A stretch of 53,812 bases of DNA. Origin: Gnetum montanum (taxonomy: Eukaryota; Streptophyta; Gnetopsida; Gnetales; Gnetaceae). Position 1 is the first letter of the stretch. Each line of letters opens with the position of its first letter. Where the stretch lies: contig MNCI01020171.1 of assembly GCA_015680685.1 (NCBI GenBank), positions 1-53,812 on the forward strand, read 5' to 3'. Positions 11,930-23,860 of this stretch are shown here, piece by piece. A model generated the notes under the pieces. It saw nothing but the letters and a program-made list of their open reading frames with translations. It was not told the DNA's origin and searched no databases. A program made the position numbers and the translations under genes.

Positions 11930-12345
11930 ATGGACTAGAGTTGCTACACACAGTTGCACCTAGAGTCATTTCTTACGTGATGCATGGAACACGCTTCTTC
12001 TTAATCTTCCCAAAGAGATTTTTGTTAAAAATTTTAAGGGAGAGATCTCAGAGTCCCAAACGTGCATCCACCATGCTGAGCCACGCTCTTACCATTATAA
12101 TCAAGAAGTTCCCCTTGCAGTTATTGACATGGATCACTAGGAAATCAATAGGGTAGGACCACTCAGAAATAGTGCTCACAATATCTTCTACTAATCCTAA
12201 GGGAACAGTAATGGATTAGTCTACTAACTCAAGCCAAATGTTGCTCTCCTTTAACAAGGGCAAGTTCCAAGTATTATACATATCATGTGAAATCAGGTTA
12301 ACACCTAACCATGAATCCATAAGAGCTTTGCATGGTTGGTTCCCT
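11930..12345 (-). pseudogene. pol: E1 aspartic protease, degraded
   Basis: The minus strand shows CKALMDSWLGVNLIS near 12330, matching CKALLDSGFGVNLIS in E2. Here the catalytic Asp-Ser-Gly has become Asp-Ser-Trp. Further on, SYPIDFLVIHVNN and IIMVRAWLS match E2's SYPTNFLVIQVNN and IIMGRAWLS. The protease would mature the gag-pol polyprotein. The linker to RT (about 11930-11500) is readable only in pieces. Confidence 0.82.
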
Positions 12346-12599
12346 TCTACCTAAAGGTATATGAGGGGGCTTCCTAGATCAGCCAATTTTCGAGGAAGAT
12401 TACCCACCTTAATCCAATCCATCATAGCATGTGTTAGCATGATGGTTTGCACATTGAAAGGCATTTGGTTGAAAGGTTGCTTGAAGGATTGGGTTTTAGA
12501 GGCAGTTGGAGATGCAGGGGCACTAGCCGTAGATGAGTGTGAGGCTGTGTTTAGGTTATTGATCCAAAAAAAAAGAACGTTTCCGTAGTTTTGATTCTA

Positions 12600-14975
12600 A
12601 CCCACTTGGCTAGGAAGCTAGTTGTAAATTGATGGCCCTTATGGCATTATGCCGCGATGGCTGTGGAGGTATTTCTTGCTACATAGGATGAGTAGAAAGT
12701 AGTTGAGTTGAGGATTGATGGATAGGTATGGCAGAAGAAGATGGCAGAGGATAGTGCAGATGTGGGTTTTTCCCCTTAGGTAACGGAGATTGGGGTCAGA
12801 TATATTCTGGAGGGTAGTAATGATTTTGAAAGGTTGCATGACTAGAAGAGTTCCATGGGGAGATTAGCTACTAAATGTAGTACCTATAAGGATCTAGTTA
12901 TCGATAAGGGTATTGATACCTTGGGGGTGGCATCCCCCATGACTATGGGTGTTACCATTTCTGGTAGTGCTCATACGGTTGCAATGGAGCTCCACTTAGA
13001 TAATATCCCTGCTACTGGTGGAATTGCCTGGAATTCCCTTGGGGATAAGGCAATCTCCAAGGTGTTTTCCTTTTTGCTAAGTGAGGATTTAGAGCATACA
13101 CCCAATACTCTTGCAAATGTGACACCACGAGGCAACATCCCTTACGATGTTCATACTAGCATATGTCACATCCATCGTCTTCCTTGGTGTTCAACTCTGC
13201 AACTTGTTTTATTGTAGCAACCTTACCCTTACCTTTGTGGTAGGCATGTCCAACCTATTTTCTCCTTTGTCGATCCCAATTAGTACTCTGTTCTTTGGAT
13301 TCTTCTATGATTTTTAGAACACTTTCAAATTTTTCATCCAAAGAATCCCACATTTTGTCCACCTTGGCCAAAATTTCAGAAGTAAAATTCTGTATGGGTA
13401 AAGTCTTCCTATTCACTACTACATCCAAAGATAATTCCTCCTCATCTTCATAGAATCGGACCTCCCTTTCTGGATTGAAGGATCTCAATTATATTCCTTC
13501 GCACTTTCACGTTTCTATAGTTCTCCCTCTTTTTTGGTTACCTATTTAATTAATTGTTGAAGCTGATGAGCCTTTAACTCGGATAGCAATCCTTGAGCGT
13601 AAACACCAAGGATCCTTCTTGTTTTGAAATGGAGCCCATCTATGACATGTCAAAACTGTTCCTGTTGAGAGTAGCCATGACTAGGGTAGCGATGCAACAA
13701 CGAGTAATATCGGCTCATGGCTACATCTAAGGGATTGCGGCTTCCTTTTCTTCACCCTTGAATCTGTTGTCTCAGATTAGACACTCTAGAGTAGGTTTGT
13801 TATTTTTCATTAAAGAGCTCCAACATCATACTCCATTGTCTGATTGATTCCAGCTCCAAAGACTGATACTAGCTATTTGCTTCCTTAGTGAGTATTTAGG
13901 GGAACAACTTGAGTTTCTACCATTCATTTTCAATATTCTGTAGGGTGCAAGCATCATGAAATGCCTATAAGTAAGTCTATGGATTGCAATTGTATCCCCC
14001 TTCAAATCTAGGGATGTTGTTCATATCAAGGGGCTTGATCCGACTATCTTTCAAGTGCTTGGCAGGTATCTGAACTACCTTTGCTATGTCGAGCATGCTT
14101 TGAGTGGCAAGCAGTGGTTCATCAAAGTCATGGTCTTGATGATGACCATGGTGTCTATGATGGTCTCTTCTACCTCTCCTTTCATGAGAGTGAGCCTCCC
14201 ACGATCATTCACGCCCTTGGTCATGACATTCTCATTGATGTCCTTGATCATGTCGATCTCGGTGATCACCATCATCACGATCCCTACTGCGACGATTATG
14301 GTCAGATTCAGAACCAGATGAAGCTAAGGTGGAAAGAGGGAAATGAGAAAGGGAGGTGGGGGAAGAACTACCACACCCACTATTCCAGTCACCTCCTCTT
14401 CCATGACAATGATCGCAATCTTCACATCGATCTCCACCTTTGCCATGATCTCCTTTGAGAGATCCCTCAACATCCTAGAACTCTCGATCACTTGAACCTT
14501 TACTTTGTATGACAGATCGGATGTTCTGACATGGGGGTGGAGATGCGAAAGAACGGGAAACATGAGGAATAGGTTCCTCATCATCGTGTTGGGCCTACAG
14601 GGTCGAAGGGTTACTGGACTATTTATCCTTTGCTCATTCATGGTGTTTTGCTTGCTGTAGGTTCCATTTATGCTATGCCTCATTTGGAAGATAGTCCCGA
14701 TAATCATGATCCTCCATCATATACTCCTCAACTCAATCCTGAATGCCCAATTTGGTGAGAGTTTGGAGCAGCATTCTGGGACCCAATCAATCAGGGGGCA
14801 ACATAATATTTCCATTCATGTCCCGCCATCGCATCTGTGCATCCTTATGCAGGATGAAGGTGAAGGTGGGTATATACTCATCTAGATGAGTATATTCCAC
14901 CCGACATTCCTGAGGCACTTGTGCATTGGATTTTTCTCGCCTATGAGATGAAGACATATTCGTGTTAAACAACAA
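12600..14975 (-). pseudogene. gag: E1 gag, degraded
   Basis: Gag forms the virus-like particle. An N-terminal frame starts at ATG 14975 with an internal MSSSHRREKS, close to the PBS. The middle (about 14460-14080) is extremely rich in His, Asp and Arg. The section 14080-13600 aligns with E2 gag around 24740-25320. The piece 13488-13255 (EVRFYEDEEELSL, NRKTLPIQNFTSE, LAKVDKMWDSLDEKF) matches E2 25377-25513. Many stops and several frameshifts are present. The C-terminal Pro/Gln-rich part is barely readable. Confidence 0.85.
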
Positions 14976-15088
14976 ATAACTTGGTGTACCTTACTCTTAC
15001 CTAAGTTGTAGATTTCAACGTTCAAGGTCTATTCCAACGGAGTGAGTGATGATCTTGCTAAGGCTAGATAGTGCATAGAAGACTAATA

Positions 15089-15107
15089 GTCCTCGACAAC
15101 GGTGCCA
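15089..15107 (-). promoter_or_regulatory. E1 primer binding site, tRNA-Asp type
   Basis: The minus strand reads TGGCACCGTTGTCGAGGAC, one base after the LTR end (TCATCA at 15114-15109). This is close to TGGCGCCGTTGCCGGGGA, the site used by Athila-type elements and complementary to the 3' end of tRNA-Asp. A second decayed copy lies at 49416-49434 on the plus strand. Confidence 0.85.
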
Positions 15108-15108
15108 A

Positions 15109-15883
15109 TGATGAGCGGTGAGGTACCCCTACGCCCAACCATATGATTCACAAGCGTTCATGCATGATCTGGTCGAATTCCAAAGACTATGAGCACTTAC
15201 ACATAGTATTTTAGCCATCAAAATCCTAGTTAGAACGGTCATTGTCCTCTCAACCTCACTTGTGACATTCTAGAATAATGGTTAAGTGAGATTGAGGCAT
15301 ATGATTTTTATGATTTTTCTTTTATTCTTAATATTTAATTCTTCTAATATAGAGTAAAAAGAGCTAGATAATTGAAGGCTTCACTACTCTATTGCTCGGC
15401 TCCTCCTAGCATAAGTAGCCGTCTCCACCCTCCGTGCACATCCCAACCATGTCCTAATCACTACTGGGTTGTTATACATTAAGCGTCACTAGGTTGACAA
15501 GTGTCAGACATATGTTTGAGGTGGTCATGCTTATACGTTCTTGTAGGCTACTAAAACGTACTATGGCTATAAAGCGCTAATAGAAGCATGAAAATTATTG
15601 AAGTATTAAAATATTAATGCTTAAGTAATCTAGTTCAAATGCTGCAAGGAAAGTTCAAAAAGATCTTCTTTATTGTTGTTCATGCCAATGGGCTTAGGTA
15701 CATTAGCACTTGAATAAAGAGTTGTACACTCTTTGAACTATGTATGCGGGCACTTGAAAAATAATCTAACTCCTACGGAAACAAATTGCAAGAGCTTCCC
15801 TACAACTTGAACAAAAGGTGCCATAAATGCGACAAGTGCACACATATTTATAGAAAAAAATGAACTTTGCGTTGACGATGCCA
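15109..15883 (-). repeat. E1 5' LTR, truncated
   Basis: It matches 2625-3400 in the same orientation (TGATGAGCGGTGAGGTACCCC against TGATGTGTGGTGAGGTACCCC). It stops about 30 bases upstream of its TATA box (CTATAAATA, minus strand 15853-15845), at 15883, where plus-strand integrase sequence of E4 starts. About 105 bp of U3 are missing compared with the 3' LTR. Confidence 0.88.
15845..15853 (-). promoter_or_regulatory. TATA box of E1 5' LTR
   Basis: CTATAAATA on the minus strand at the LTR position expected for a retrotransposon promoter. Most of the upstream U3 is deleted. Confidence 0.65.
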
Positions 15884-15886
15884 TTT

Positions 15887-16905
15887 CATGAGGGACTATG
15901 TGGAGGGCATATAGCTCCCCAAGTGATGGTGGAAAAAATTATATGTCTAGGCTACTACTAGCCTTATATGGAGCGTGATTGTGCCTAAAAGGCAAAGACA
16001 TGTAATGTATGTCAATGCCATGGGAATCTAATACATGTATCATCTACTAAGTTGCACACTACACAAATCACATGGACATTTCAATGTTGGGGATTAGATA
16101 TCATAGGGCCTATCACACCTAAGTATTTTACAAGACATAGCTTCATTAATACCATAACTAAGTATTTTACAAAGTGCGTAGAAGTTATTCCCCTTAGGAA
16201 GACCACATCTCAATAGGTTTGCAAATTCATCTTGGACAATATAGTACGCTTTGGTCTCCCTATGATCATAGTCACATACAATAGGCCACAATTTAGTAGC
16301 ACAGAAACTAGAGCCTTCTATGAAAACTTGGGCATTAAACACTCCTTTTCATCACCATACTACCATCAAGCAAATGACTAAGTACAGGCCACTAATAAGG
16401 CCATTCTCAACCTCTTGAAGAAGATGCTTAGTAACAACAAGAAATGATGGCATGAGCAACTCGTCTATGCACTTTGGGCCTACCACACAATGTGTAGAAC
16501 TACANAATTTCTTGTTGTTACTAAGCATCTTCTTCAAGAGGTTGAGAATGGCCTTATTAGTGGCCTGTACTTAGTCATTTGCTTGATGGTAGTATGGTGA
16601 TGAAAAGGAGTGTTTAATGCCCAAGTTTTCATAGAAGGCTCTAGTTTCTGTGCTACTAAATTGTGGCCTATTGTATNAGGAAAAAGCTTCATTATAATCT
16701 ACACTAGCACCCGATCAAGAAGGGGGATCTGGTCCTCAAGGCCATTCACAAGCTCATGAACAAATTCTCAACCAACTAGGAAGGGCCTTTTTTTATCACA
16801 AAAGCATATGAAAATGGAGACTTCAAGCTTGTTGACTTAGATGGTAATGAGTTCACTAATCTTGTCAACCACCTGTACCTAAAACCATATTACACCTAAC
16901 ATGCA
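15887..16905 (+). pseudogene. pol: E4 integrase fragment
   Basis: The sequence parallels the E3 integrase from its HEGLCGGH-like motif onward. The first catalytic Asp region survives (TTAGATATCATAGGGCC, reading LDIIGP, near 16090). The second reads TYNRPQF instead of IDNGPQF, so Asp is lost. The reading frame has many stops. The middle is duplicated in inverted orientation around two Ns (16276-16676). The C-terminus near 16840-16900 retains DGNEF and NHLYLKPYY, as in other Tat integrases. Confidence 0.8.
16276..16676. repeat. Perfect 170-bp inverted duplication between Ns (probable artefact)
   Basis: Positions 16276-16445 reappear exactly, reverse-complemented, at 16507-16676. Ns lie at 16505 and 16677. 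In an old element where real copies differ by more than 10%, exact identity next to Ns points to a mis-joined contig end, not a biological foldback. Confidence 0.8.
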
Positions 16906-16940
16906 GTATTGCACCAATAATGAAGTAAGGTAAGAAAAAC

Positions 16941-17256
16941 ATCTACTATGACGTTAAACTAGCATAGAATGTTCACTATGATGTTAAACTAGAACTAAGC
17001 ATTTTTTATGACATTAAACTAGCATAGAGCATCCACTATGATGTAAAACTAGCATAGAGCATCTGGCATCTGCTATGATGTTAAACTAGCACAAAATATC
17101 CTTGGGCTATGACATGAAAATGGCACCCACAACATGGTCTACTATGACCTTAAATTGGTCATCCACCATCTGCTACAACATTAAACTAGCATAGCGGTCT
17201 ACTGGGACCTTAAACTAGCACAACCATTAGTTTACCAAGACCTAAAACTAGGTTGG
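16941..17256 (+). repeat. E4 ~30-bp minisatellite (TTAAACTAGCA array)
   Basis: About ten imperfect units of roughly 30 bp share a core like CTATGACNTTAAACTAGCA. The array sits directly after integrase. The equivalent array in E3 lies at 42521-42848. Tandem arrays in the 3' untranslated region are a known property of Ogre/Tat elements. Confidence 0.88.
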
Positions 17257-18788
17257 TAATCAAGCGTCTATGATTCAGCCTACAAGGTCCTGTGAACAAG
17301 CGAGCAAGAATACTTTCAATCTTTAATTTACTACACATGCCTCCTGGGTAGGATGAGGTGGGGCATTGCAGTTCTAGAATGAAGTTCACATCACCATGGA
17401 AAAATCCTCTAGGACATTTGCAATGTTGTCATCCCTGGCATCTTGCTAATCTTCCAAAAATTCTATTTGGCATCTTGTTGACCTTCTGGAACTATTGCCA
17501 CCACTTCCAATCATCCTGGTCATAGCTCTTGTCAAAAGCACCTCCCGTTGGAGTTTGAAAAGTACTATGGCCCAATCATAACACTGCCATCCTCTAGCCC
17601 TCACCATCTTTAGCGTCTAGAAGAGCATTCAATAGCATGCCTCTTCATCTTGCAACTAAATTTCTTGGCTCCCACCTTTGGTGAGGACTCTTGAGCACCT
17701 GCCTCACCATTGCTTCTAGCCTCTGAAGTGCTCACTTTCAATGTGACTTCTAGAGCTTTCTAAACTACCACCACCGATGCCTACATTGGCCTTCCTACTT
17801 TGGACATTACATGCACCAAACATAGCACTTTTAGCCCTCGTAGTATCCAGGGTAGGCAAGACTTCACCCACACTTCACATAGTGGCTATTTTTTATGGTT
17901 TTCTCTTTGTTGCATTTTCAAGATAAAACTTGGATGGTGTCGTTTCAATAATGTGTTTCACCACGAGAGCAAGACACTGCATTGTTCCAATGTACCTACT
18001 TCAACTGGCCTAGCTACTTAAGAGTGCATACCCCAATATCCCCTCAACTAACCTAATCTCTACATCCTACTCTTGCAATTTTCAACAACCCTTACAAGCT
18101 TCCCCAATGCACATGAAATCATTTCTTGTGCTTAATTACTAAACCCACAATAGATGTAATGCAACTTGTCCCATGCGAAACCTCTGTAGGCTAGTCAAAG
18201 GAACACACAAATGTAACACAACTCATCCTAGGAAGGAAACACCTATACTACAACAACATGGTTTCCTTCAAGTGGAAATGGGTATGCAATTTTCCTACAA
18301 TACAAAAAGAAGAAGAAGAAGAAAAAAGAGAAGAAAAGAAGTAAAAAGAAAGGAAAATGAGATACGACAAGTGCCCAAGTCAAATGGCAAAATTGCCACT
18401 TTGCAACTATCTCAGCCTTGGATCAACCATCTTTAAGCACTCCAATAAGAGATTGAAATCGACAAGGAAGGATACCTATGCATGTTGACTCCCTCACAAG
18501 CACTTTGATGAGGGATCATGCTATGGCAACTCACCAGCATGAAATTATGTCTCACAACTACCCATTCTATCCAAGCTATCCCTTGTCCCCCTAACCCATC
18601 TCTTGGAACCTATCCCCTAGTCCTTTCAATACTACCATACTTCATTTCCATGGCACTCTCAAGCATAGCAACGTATTTTCTAAGTAGGCACTAATGAATG
18701 GTGTTGGTGTCATTTTTATCATGGTGTTTTGTATTCTTTGTCAATGTCTCTTGGGCCAATCCTCTAGACATCAAGAAAGAGGGGCTAG
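17257..18788 (+). other. E4 3' untranslated region and polypurine tract
   Basis: It is homologous to E3 42849-44184 (for example GGGCATTGCAGTTCTAGAATG near 17353 against GACATTGCAGTTCCAGAATG near 42918). No protein is recognised. Near the end, AAGAAAGAGGGG (18773-18784) is the polypurine tract that primes plus-strand synthesis, followed by the LTR at 18789. Confidence 0.75.
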
Positions 18789-20863
18789 TGAAATACCACT
18801 AGTTTCAAGCTCCTGTGATGCAACAACAAATTTGTCTAAGTGACAAAACTTGGGAAAACATTTTCTATGTCTGATGTTACACTGTGTAGTGTAGATAGTA
18901 TAGCACCTTGGAAGTCCTAATGTTTGCAAAATGTTTCCTAAGTCTGCCTGCTACACTCCCTAGCACAACTAGCATAGCACATGTTTCCAAGGCAAGTTTG
19001 CACAAATGTCAAGTCAAACATAGTCAAAATGGCACTGAGAATGGACTAAACAGTTCAACAAATTTTCTATGTTTCAGGCCATCAAGCTTACTATGCACTT
19101 TAGCTTGCCCAGCTTGACACATGTCCCAATTGTTAGTCCACCCAAGTGCTAGGCTAAGACTTGTCAAAAATGCTCAAGATGGGAGAAATAGTTTAGCAAA
19201 TTTTCTATCTTTGAGCTCGTTACACTCTACTATGCTACACAATGTAGACAGTATAGCACCAGTTTTGGGACTCAAATCTTTTTAAGTGCTACAAAAGACA
19301 TGGAATGTGCATTTGGCAATTTTTCGTCTTCCAAGGCTACCTATCCTATTTCATCCTCAAAGTGTGATCAGCATCCCATGCAAAAAAAATTGCAAGTTTT
19401 GACAAAATTCAACCAAAATTGAGTGTTATGCTCTGCTACGTTGCATAGTGTAGAGAGTGTAGCAGAGGTGCCAAGGTCAAAAATTTTCCAAGTATGAAAC
19501 AAGGAGGTATCAGGCTATTCTGACATGCAAGATGCATTTTCTAGCTACTGAAAGTGCTTGCCTTGCTAAATCCTAGAGTGGTGTTTTCAATTTTTACAAA
19601 ATTCATCGGAAAATGGGTTCTACACTTTGCTACACTGTGCAACGTAGATAGAAAAGAAAGCCAAAACTACAAAAGTTTTCTATGTATTCAAGCTATTCTT
19701 CATTATGGTGGGTAGCGTAGACAGTGTAACACTTGGAAAAAGCCTCTGAATACCTCCAAAAGCCCCCAAAACTTAGCATCGACCTTCATTTTAGCTCTGG
19801 CATCTCTTCGGTGAACAAGATTAGTAATTTGCTTTATCTTTGCTCCCCCTATTGATCCCCAAAATTGTCCCTACACTTGACCCTACTTAGAAGAGGAGGG
19901 AAGACATAGTCCTAGAGCATAAGCTCCAAGTTGCATTTGTTTTGGGCATTTTTGTAGGTACATGGAATTTATTTAAACTTTGGCACATGTGATTTGGGCA
20001 ATATCATCATAGTTTGGTAGATTTTCAGTCCATGTTCTTGTCCTATAGGGCGTAGCACCATTGAGCTTAATACTTTTAGTGTAGCACATCAGCGTGACAC
20101 ATTCACATTCGTGCTATGTGGTACCTAGGACACGTGGCATCCAATCCACATCTCCCATCAACCTTGGCTCTATGAATACCCTAGTAATTAACATTTTAAA
20201 GGTTGGCTTTTGCAGTTGGCTTTAGTAGAGGATTGGCAAGCAAAAGGTTGATGAACAACAAATCTCAACATTAGAGTATTTCAAATATCTACCCCACTCT
20301 TGCACTTGAGTGTGACACCTGCACCCCGCAACCACATAGCATAACAACTGTTAGTCTAGTAGACTTCAGCTCCTTTGCATCTATCAGCACCACGTCCATA
20401 GTGCCCCAAGGACTATGACCATACTACCTCGCTACCCTGTTGTGCCTGTCTAACACTGCATACTAGTTGTACACATCATTTAATCAAAAGTCACACTCCC
20501 CCAATCTTGGGGTGGTGCATTTTCTCACCTAAACTCTCATTTCATTTTCCTATATCATATATTTCAAATTTTTGGTGCACTTGTTTATCTCTATTGTCAA
20601 TATGCATTAAGACACTCACGTTAATATACTTCCATTGTTATGCATGTTATGCTCCTACTTGTTTTGACTTCCATGCATGACGCTCTAAAAACACTATTTA
20701 CAAATGCTTATTAGACACCACGTAAGTCCCTATCTGATTGACCAGACTATTCAAGGTGCCCCATTTCTGTTTTCTCCAATAGGACCCTCCCATAGACTCG
20801 GGGTTAGGTTGTACACCTGATGAACTCTCAGTGTTCCATCCACCGATGTTTCAAGATGCTACA
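18789..20863 (+). repeat. E4 3' LTR (~2.08 kb)
   Basis: It starts TGAAATACCACTAG, comparable to TGAAACACCATAAA in E3, and ends near GATGCTACA, comparable to GTCGCTACA in E3. U3 carries many TGCTACACT..GTGTAG-type inverted motifs (for example near 18874, 19228, 19430 and 19620). A TATA-like CTATGAATA is at 20170-20178. The terminal 120 bases resemble the E3 LTR end (TGATTGACC, AGACTATTCAAGGTGCCCCAT). It is about 500 bp longer than the E3 LTR. Confidence 0.8.
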
Positions 20864-21051
20864 ATCTTACCTCAAACTCAGAACATTTCCCAATGATCTC
20901 ATTTCACCATCATGAGCATTCCTTGGTATAGTTCGAAAACTATAGATCAAGTGTGAAGAAGAGATGTTGGTGATGAACTTGCAACTATGTTGCATATTCT
21001 TTATTGATGCCTCTCAAGTCAATCCTCTAACCATCAATGAAGAGGAGCCAA
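20864..21051 (+). other. ~190-bp internal scrap of a Tat/Ogre-like element between two LTRs
   Basis: The right part resembles the last ~100 bp before the E3 and E4 3' LTRs: TTGATGCCTCTCAAGTC, then CCTCTAACCATCAA and the purine tract GAAGAGGAG. It is therefore the 3' internal end belonging to the LTR that starts at 21052. Confidence 0.65.
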
Positions 21052-22711
21052 TGAAACACCTAAAAGAGAATTTGAATTTACATATGTAGCCTAATAGCCA
21101 AAGTATTTACATTGTAATTTAATGGGAATTTCAAAGGTAGAAAAAATTATAATTTTCCCATTAAAAATCCCACATCATGGCTTTTGCTCCAACTTAGTTT
21201 GAATAGTTTTTGGTACACAAAGATATAATTTGAAACTTACAAGATGAAATTATCATTAAAATTGGCATATAAAGGTCAAAAATGTAACTATACTGCTAAA
21301 ATTTTGTAGTAAAATCCAATATGTTGGTAGCTTATACATTGGAAAAAATTGTCCAAAAATGATTCCAACATTAGTAGAAAAAGCTCTATATGCTAGAGGT
21401 TCCTAAGCTACAAATTTTGGTGCTAGAAATGCCAATTACCTAGCATAACAATGCCCAAAATTTCATATACACTATCATATATGCTAACAAGAAATTCTAA
21501 TTACATTGGAACTTTGGGCCAAAAGCCAAATTACACTGGCATTCACACATTGTAGATTATGCTCACCAAAATCATTTGACACTCTACAAAAATTAACGAT
21601 GTGAAATTATCAATACTCCAAATTATTTAATCCAATGTCTTGCACATCTTTAGGACTTTTTCAAATTTTTTAAAAATTAGGTCAAATAAGAGACATTCAA
21701 ACAAGGCAAATTTCAAAAGTCCATATCTATTACATCCCCATTTCCAAATGATGTTGCTGCCTAATGAAGATGATTTCTCTTCATAACAAGTGTTATTGTT
21801 ATCTTAACAAGACCCAAAAGGGCATGTTGTAATAATAGACATGTCTCTTAAGCTAACCTTTGTGGGTTAAACCTAAGGCATTTATACCTGAGGTTAGAGG
21901 TGATGCTATTATGGAGAGGCAAAGCTAGTATAGGCAAGTCAAAAGAGCCAAGTGAAGCAAGACAAAAGTGGACTAGCCATCCCTTCTAGTACATTTATAG
22001 GCCTAATTGTGGTGGCAGTGTTGGGGCCTCTAATTGATAGATGCCAAAGGAAGAAAACCCCAAGGAACACTATTAGAGCATGATCTAGATACGCTATTCC
22101 ATATCAATAAAGCATTCTTTTCTTTCTCTTTCTTCATTTTTATTATTATTTCCTTTATACATAATGTTGAATATCACATATATTTTGCATTTGGTATAAT
22201 TTTTTCGTATGCATAATGTCTAATATATCGTATATTTGATGTTTTCCATGGCATAAAAGGATGGGATGTCATAATAACCATCGTAACCAACCTATCCAAT
22301 GTGAACAACCTTCATGGGGAGAAGAAGTGGTTGATCAATAAAGTTTGATAGCTCATTTGAGCTTTTAATTACAAATCTAATCACACTCTGCATCAAATAT
22401 TCTCTTGGCTTTTAAAGCCTATAATTTTTATTTTTTAAACTTCATTTTCTTCTACATTTAATAAAAAGGTATAGCTCTTGATGTATTTATTATGCTTTAT
22501 TTATTTCTCTACCATTTAAATTATTTACATTGGGAATTTTCATTTCCCACACATTTTTAATGCTCAGTAATAGATCCACTAAGTTCTCAAGTGATCTACT
22601 AGACTATTTGAGGTGCTCTGAATCCTCTTCCAAGGCCTGTTTGGATCCAAGGTTAAACTATCATATGCTAAACTATTTGGCCATCCAACACTGAATTTTT
22701 CTACCTCTACA
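21052..22711 (+). repeat. Divergent Tat/Ogre-like LTR
   Basis: It begins TGAAACACCTAAAAG just after a polypurine tract. It ends near CTCTACA, with a tail (GGATCCAAGGTTAAACTA near 22655) shared with the E3 LTR (GGATCCAAGGTTAAACTG). The middle has little similarity to E3 or E4 and lacks their dense hairpins, so this is a separate subfamily. No internal sequence follows; the copia fragment starts directly afterwards. Confidence 0.68.
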
Positions 22712-22739
22712 TTTAGATAAGTATGATGTTGCATATTCT

Positions 22740-23840
22740 AAATATGTTTTGGTATGGCAAAGAAATCAAAGTGATCCAATCATGGTTCTATAATGGTTGC
22801 ATCTATGAGAGGAGTCTTATCTTTACTGGTTAGCTTGAAATTATATGGCAAAGGACTATAGATAGGCTTCTCATTCTTTAGATTGAATTTTTTAATTATG
22901 AAATTTTCATATTTGGTTTGATAACTCTTCATTTCCTTCTATTATTGGTTTACTTCAATTCCTATGAAGTATTTGATTTTTCTAACGCTCTTTATTTTTA
23001 ATTGAATTTTCATGTCATTCTTGAAATCTTTTACTAACGTTTCATTAGTAACAATAAAGATAATGTCAACTACATATAGCCATATGATGATGAACTAATC
23101 TTCTTTATTCTTGAAATATAGCATTGGTTTAAACATATAATTTTGATCATTCTTTCTAGTGAGATAGTCATTAATTTTTTGAAACTAGGCCATGGGTGCT
23201 TACTTTACACCATTTAGAGCTTTATTGAGTTTGCATACTTTGTTCACGTTTCCTTTGAAAACATAACCTTCAAGTTGGTAGATGTATACTTCTTGTTTAA
23301 TATATCCATTTAGAAATATTAAGTTGGCATCCATTTGCTAAACCTTTAGATCTTTATGTGATACTATGGAGAGAATGAGCTTGGTGGTTTCAAATCTAGC
23401 CATCAGTGCAAGCATTTCTTGATAGTCAATATGCTTCTTTTCTTTGAATCCACTTGCCACAAGTCTTTCTTTGTGTGTTTTTACTTCTCCTTTCTCAATT
23501 TACTTTGTTTTCTATAGCCACTTATTATCAATAACCTTTTTATCTATTGGTTTTTCCACTAATTTCCATGCATTATTTCTTAGGATGCATACTCTTTGTC
23601 CATGGATTCCTTCTAGACTTTTAATTTCATGAATTTATTAACTTTGGTTAATTCACTTAAGATTGTTGAATATGCCATATGTGTAATATTATGAGATATT
23701 GTGGTTCTCGTTTCAAAATTTTTATCTAGCATTTGAGTGTAAGAATAGTCTTTTTAATCATAAGGTTTTGAACTTTGATATGTATTTTATTTTCTTTCTA
23801 TTTAAAAAAAACACTTGTAATAAGCTTTTTCTCATCAAAT
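22740..23840 (-). pseudogene. pol: copia reverse transcriptase fragment
   Basis: The minus strand shows the copia RT order: MDANLIFLNGYIKQEVYIYQ and LEGYVFKG (near 23330-23260), CKLNKALNGVKQAP (near 23230), then WLYVVDIIFIVTNE (near 23085-23045). In the last motif the catalytic YVDD has become YVVD. It continues to IKYFIGIEVNQ and YQTKYENFIIKKF (about 22990-22900). Stops and at least one frameshift occur. The C-terminal RNase H is missing. Confidence 0.87.
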
Positions 23841-23860
23841 ATAATATCTCTTAAAACATG

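Larger units (their letters stand above)
2625..15883 (-). mobile_element. E1: Athila-like Ty3/gypsy LTR retrotransposon, degraded
   Basis: Read on the minus strand, the order is truncated 5' LTR (15883-15109), PBS (15107-15089), gag (about 14975-12600), protease, reverse transcriptase, RNase H, integrase (ending near 8780), a long 3' region with an additional coding segment, then the 3' LTR (3506-2625). The two LTRs are direct repeats differing at roughly one base in ten. Assignment to the Athila group rests on the tRNA-Asp-type primer site, on the RNase H ending KGTENVMANYLSRL, and on the RT motif MVQEGIVLGH, all typical of Athila pol. Every ORF carries stops or frameshifts, so the copy is not autonomous. 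The 5' end is cut at 15883, where E4 sequence begins. Confidence 0.9.
15884..20863 (+). mobile_element. E4: Tat/Ogre-like element, 3' part only
   Basis: The fragment begins inside the integrase zinc-binding region, at the point equivalent to E3 41456. It then follows the E3 order: integrase, ~30-bp minisatellite, long 3' untranslated region, polypurine tract and LTR. Everything upstream (gag to RNase H) is missing. Similarity to E3 is moderate, so E4 is an older or different subfamily. Its left edge coincides with the truncated E1 5' LTR, implying a deletion that removed parts of both elements. Confidence 0.85.

Noticed and set aside
14055-14458. Plus-strand His/Asp-rich ORFs
   Set aside because: They lie opposite the His/Asp/Arg-rich gag segment of E1; GATCATGA-type words are open on both strands.
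16276-16676. MITE or foldback transposon
   Set aside because: Arms are exactly identical inside an old, diverged integrase and bounded by Ns, so an assembly artefact is more likely.
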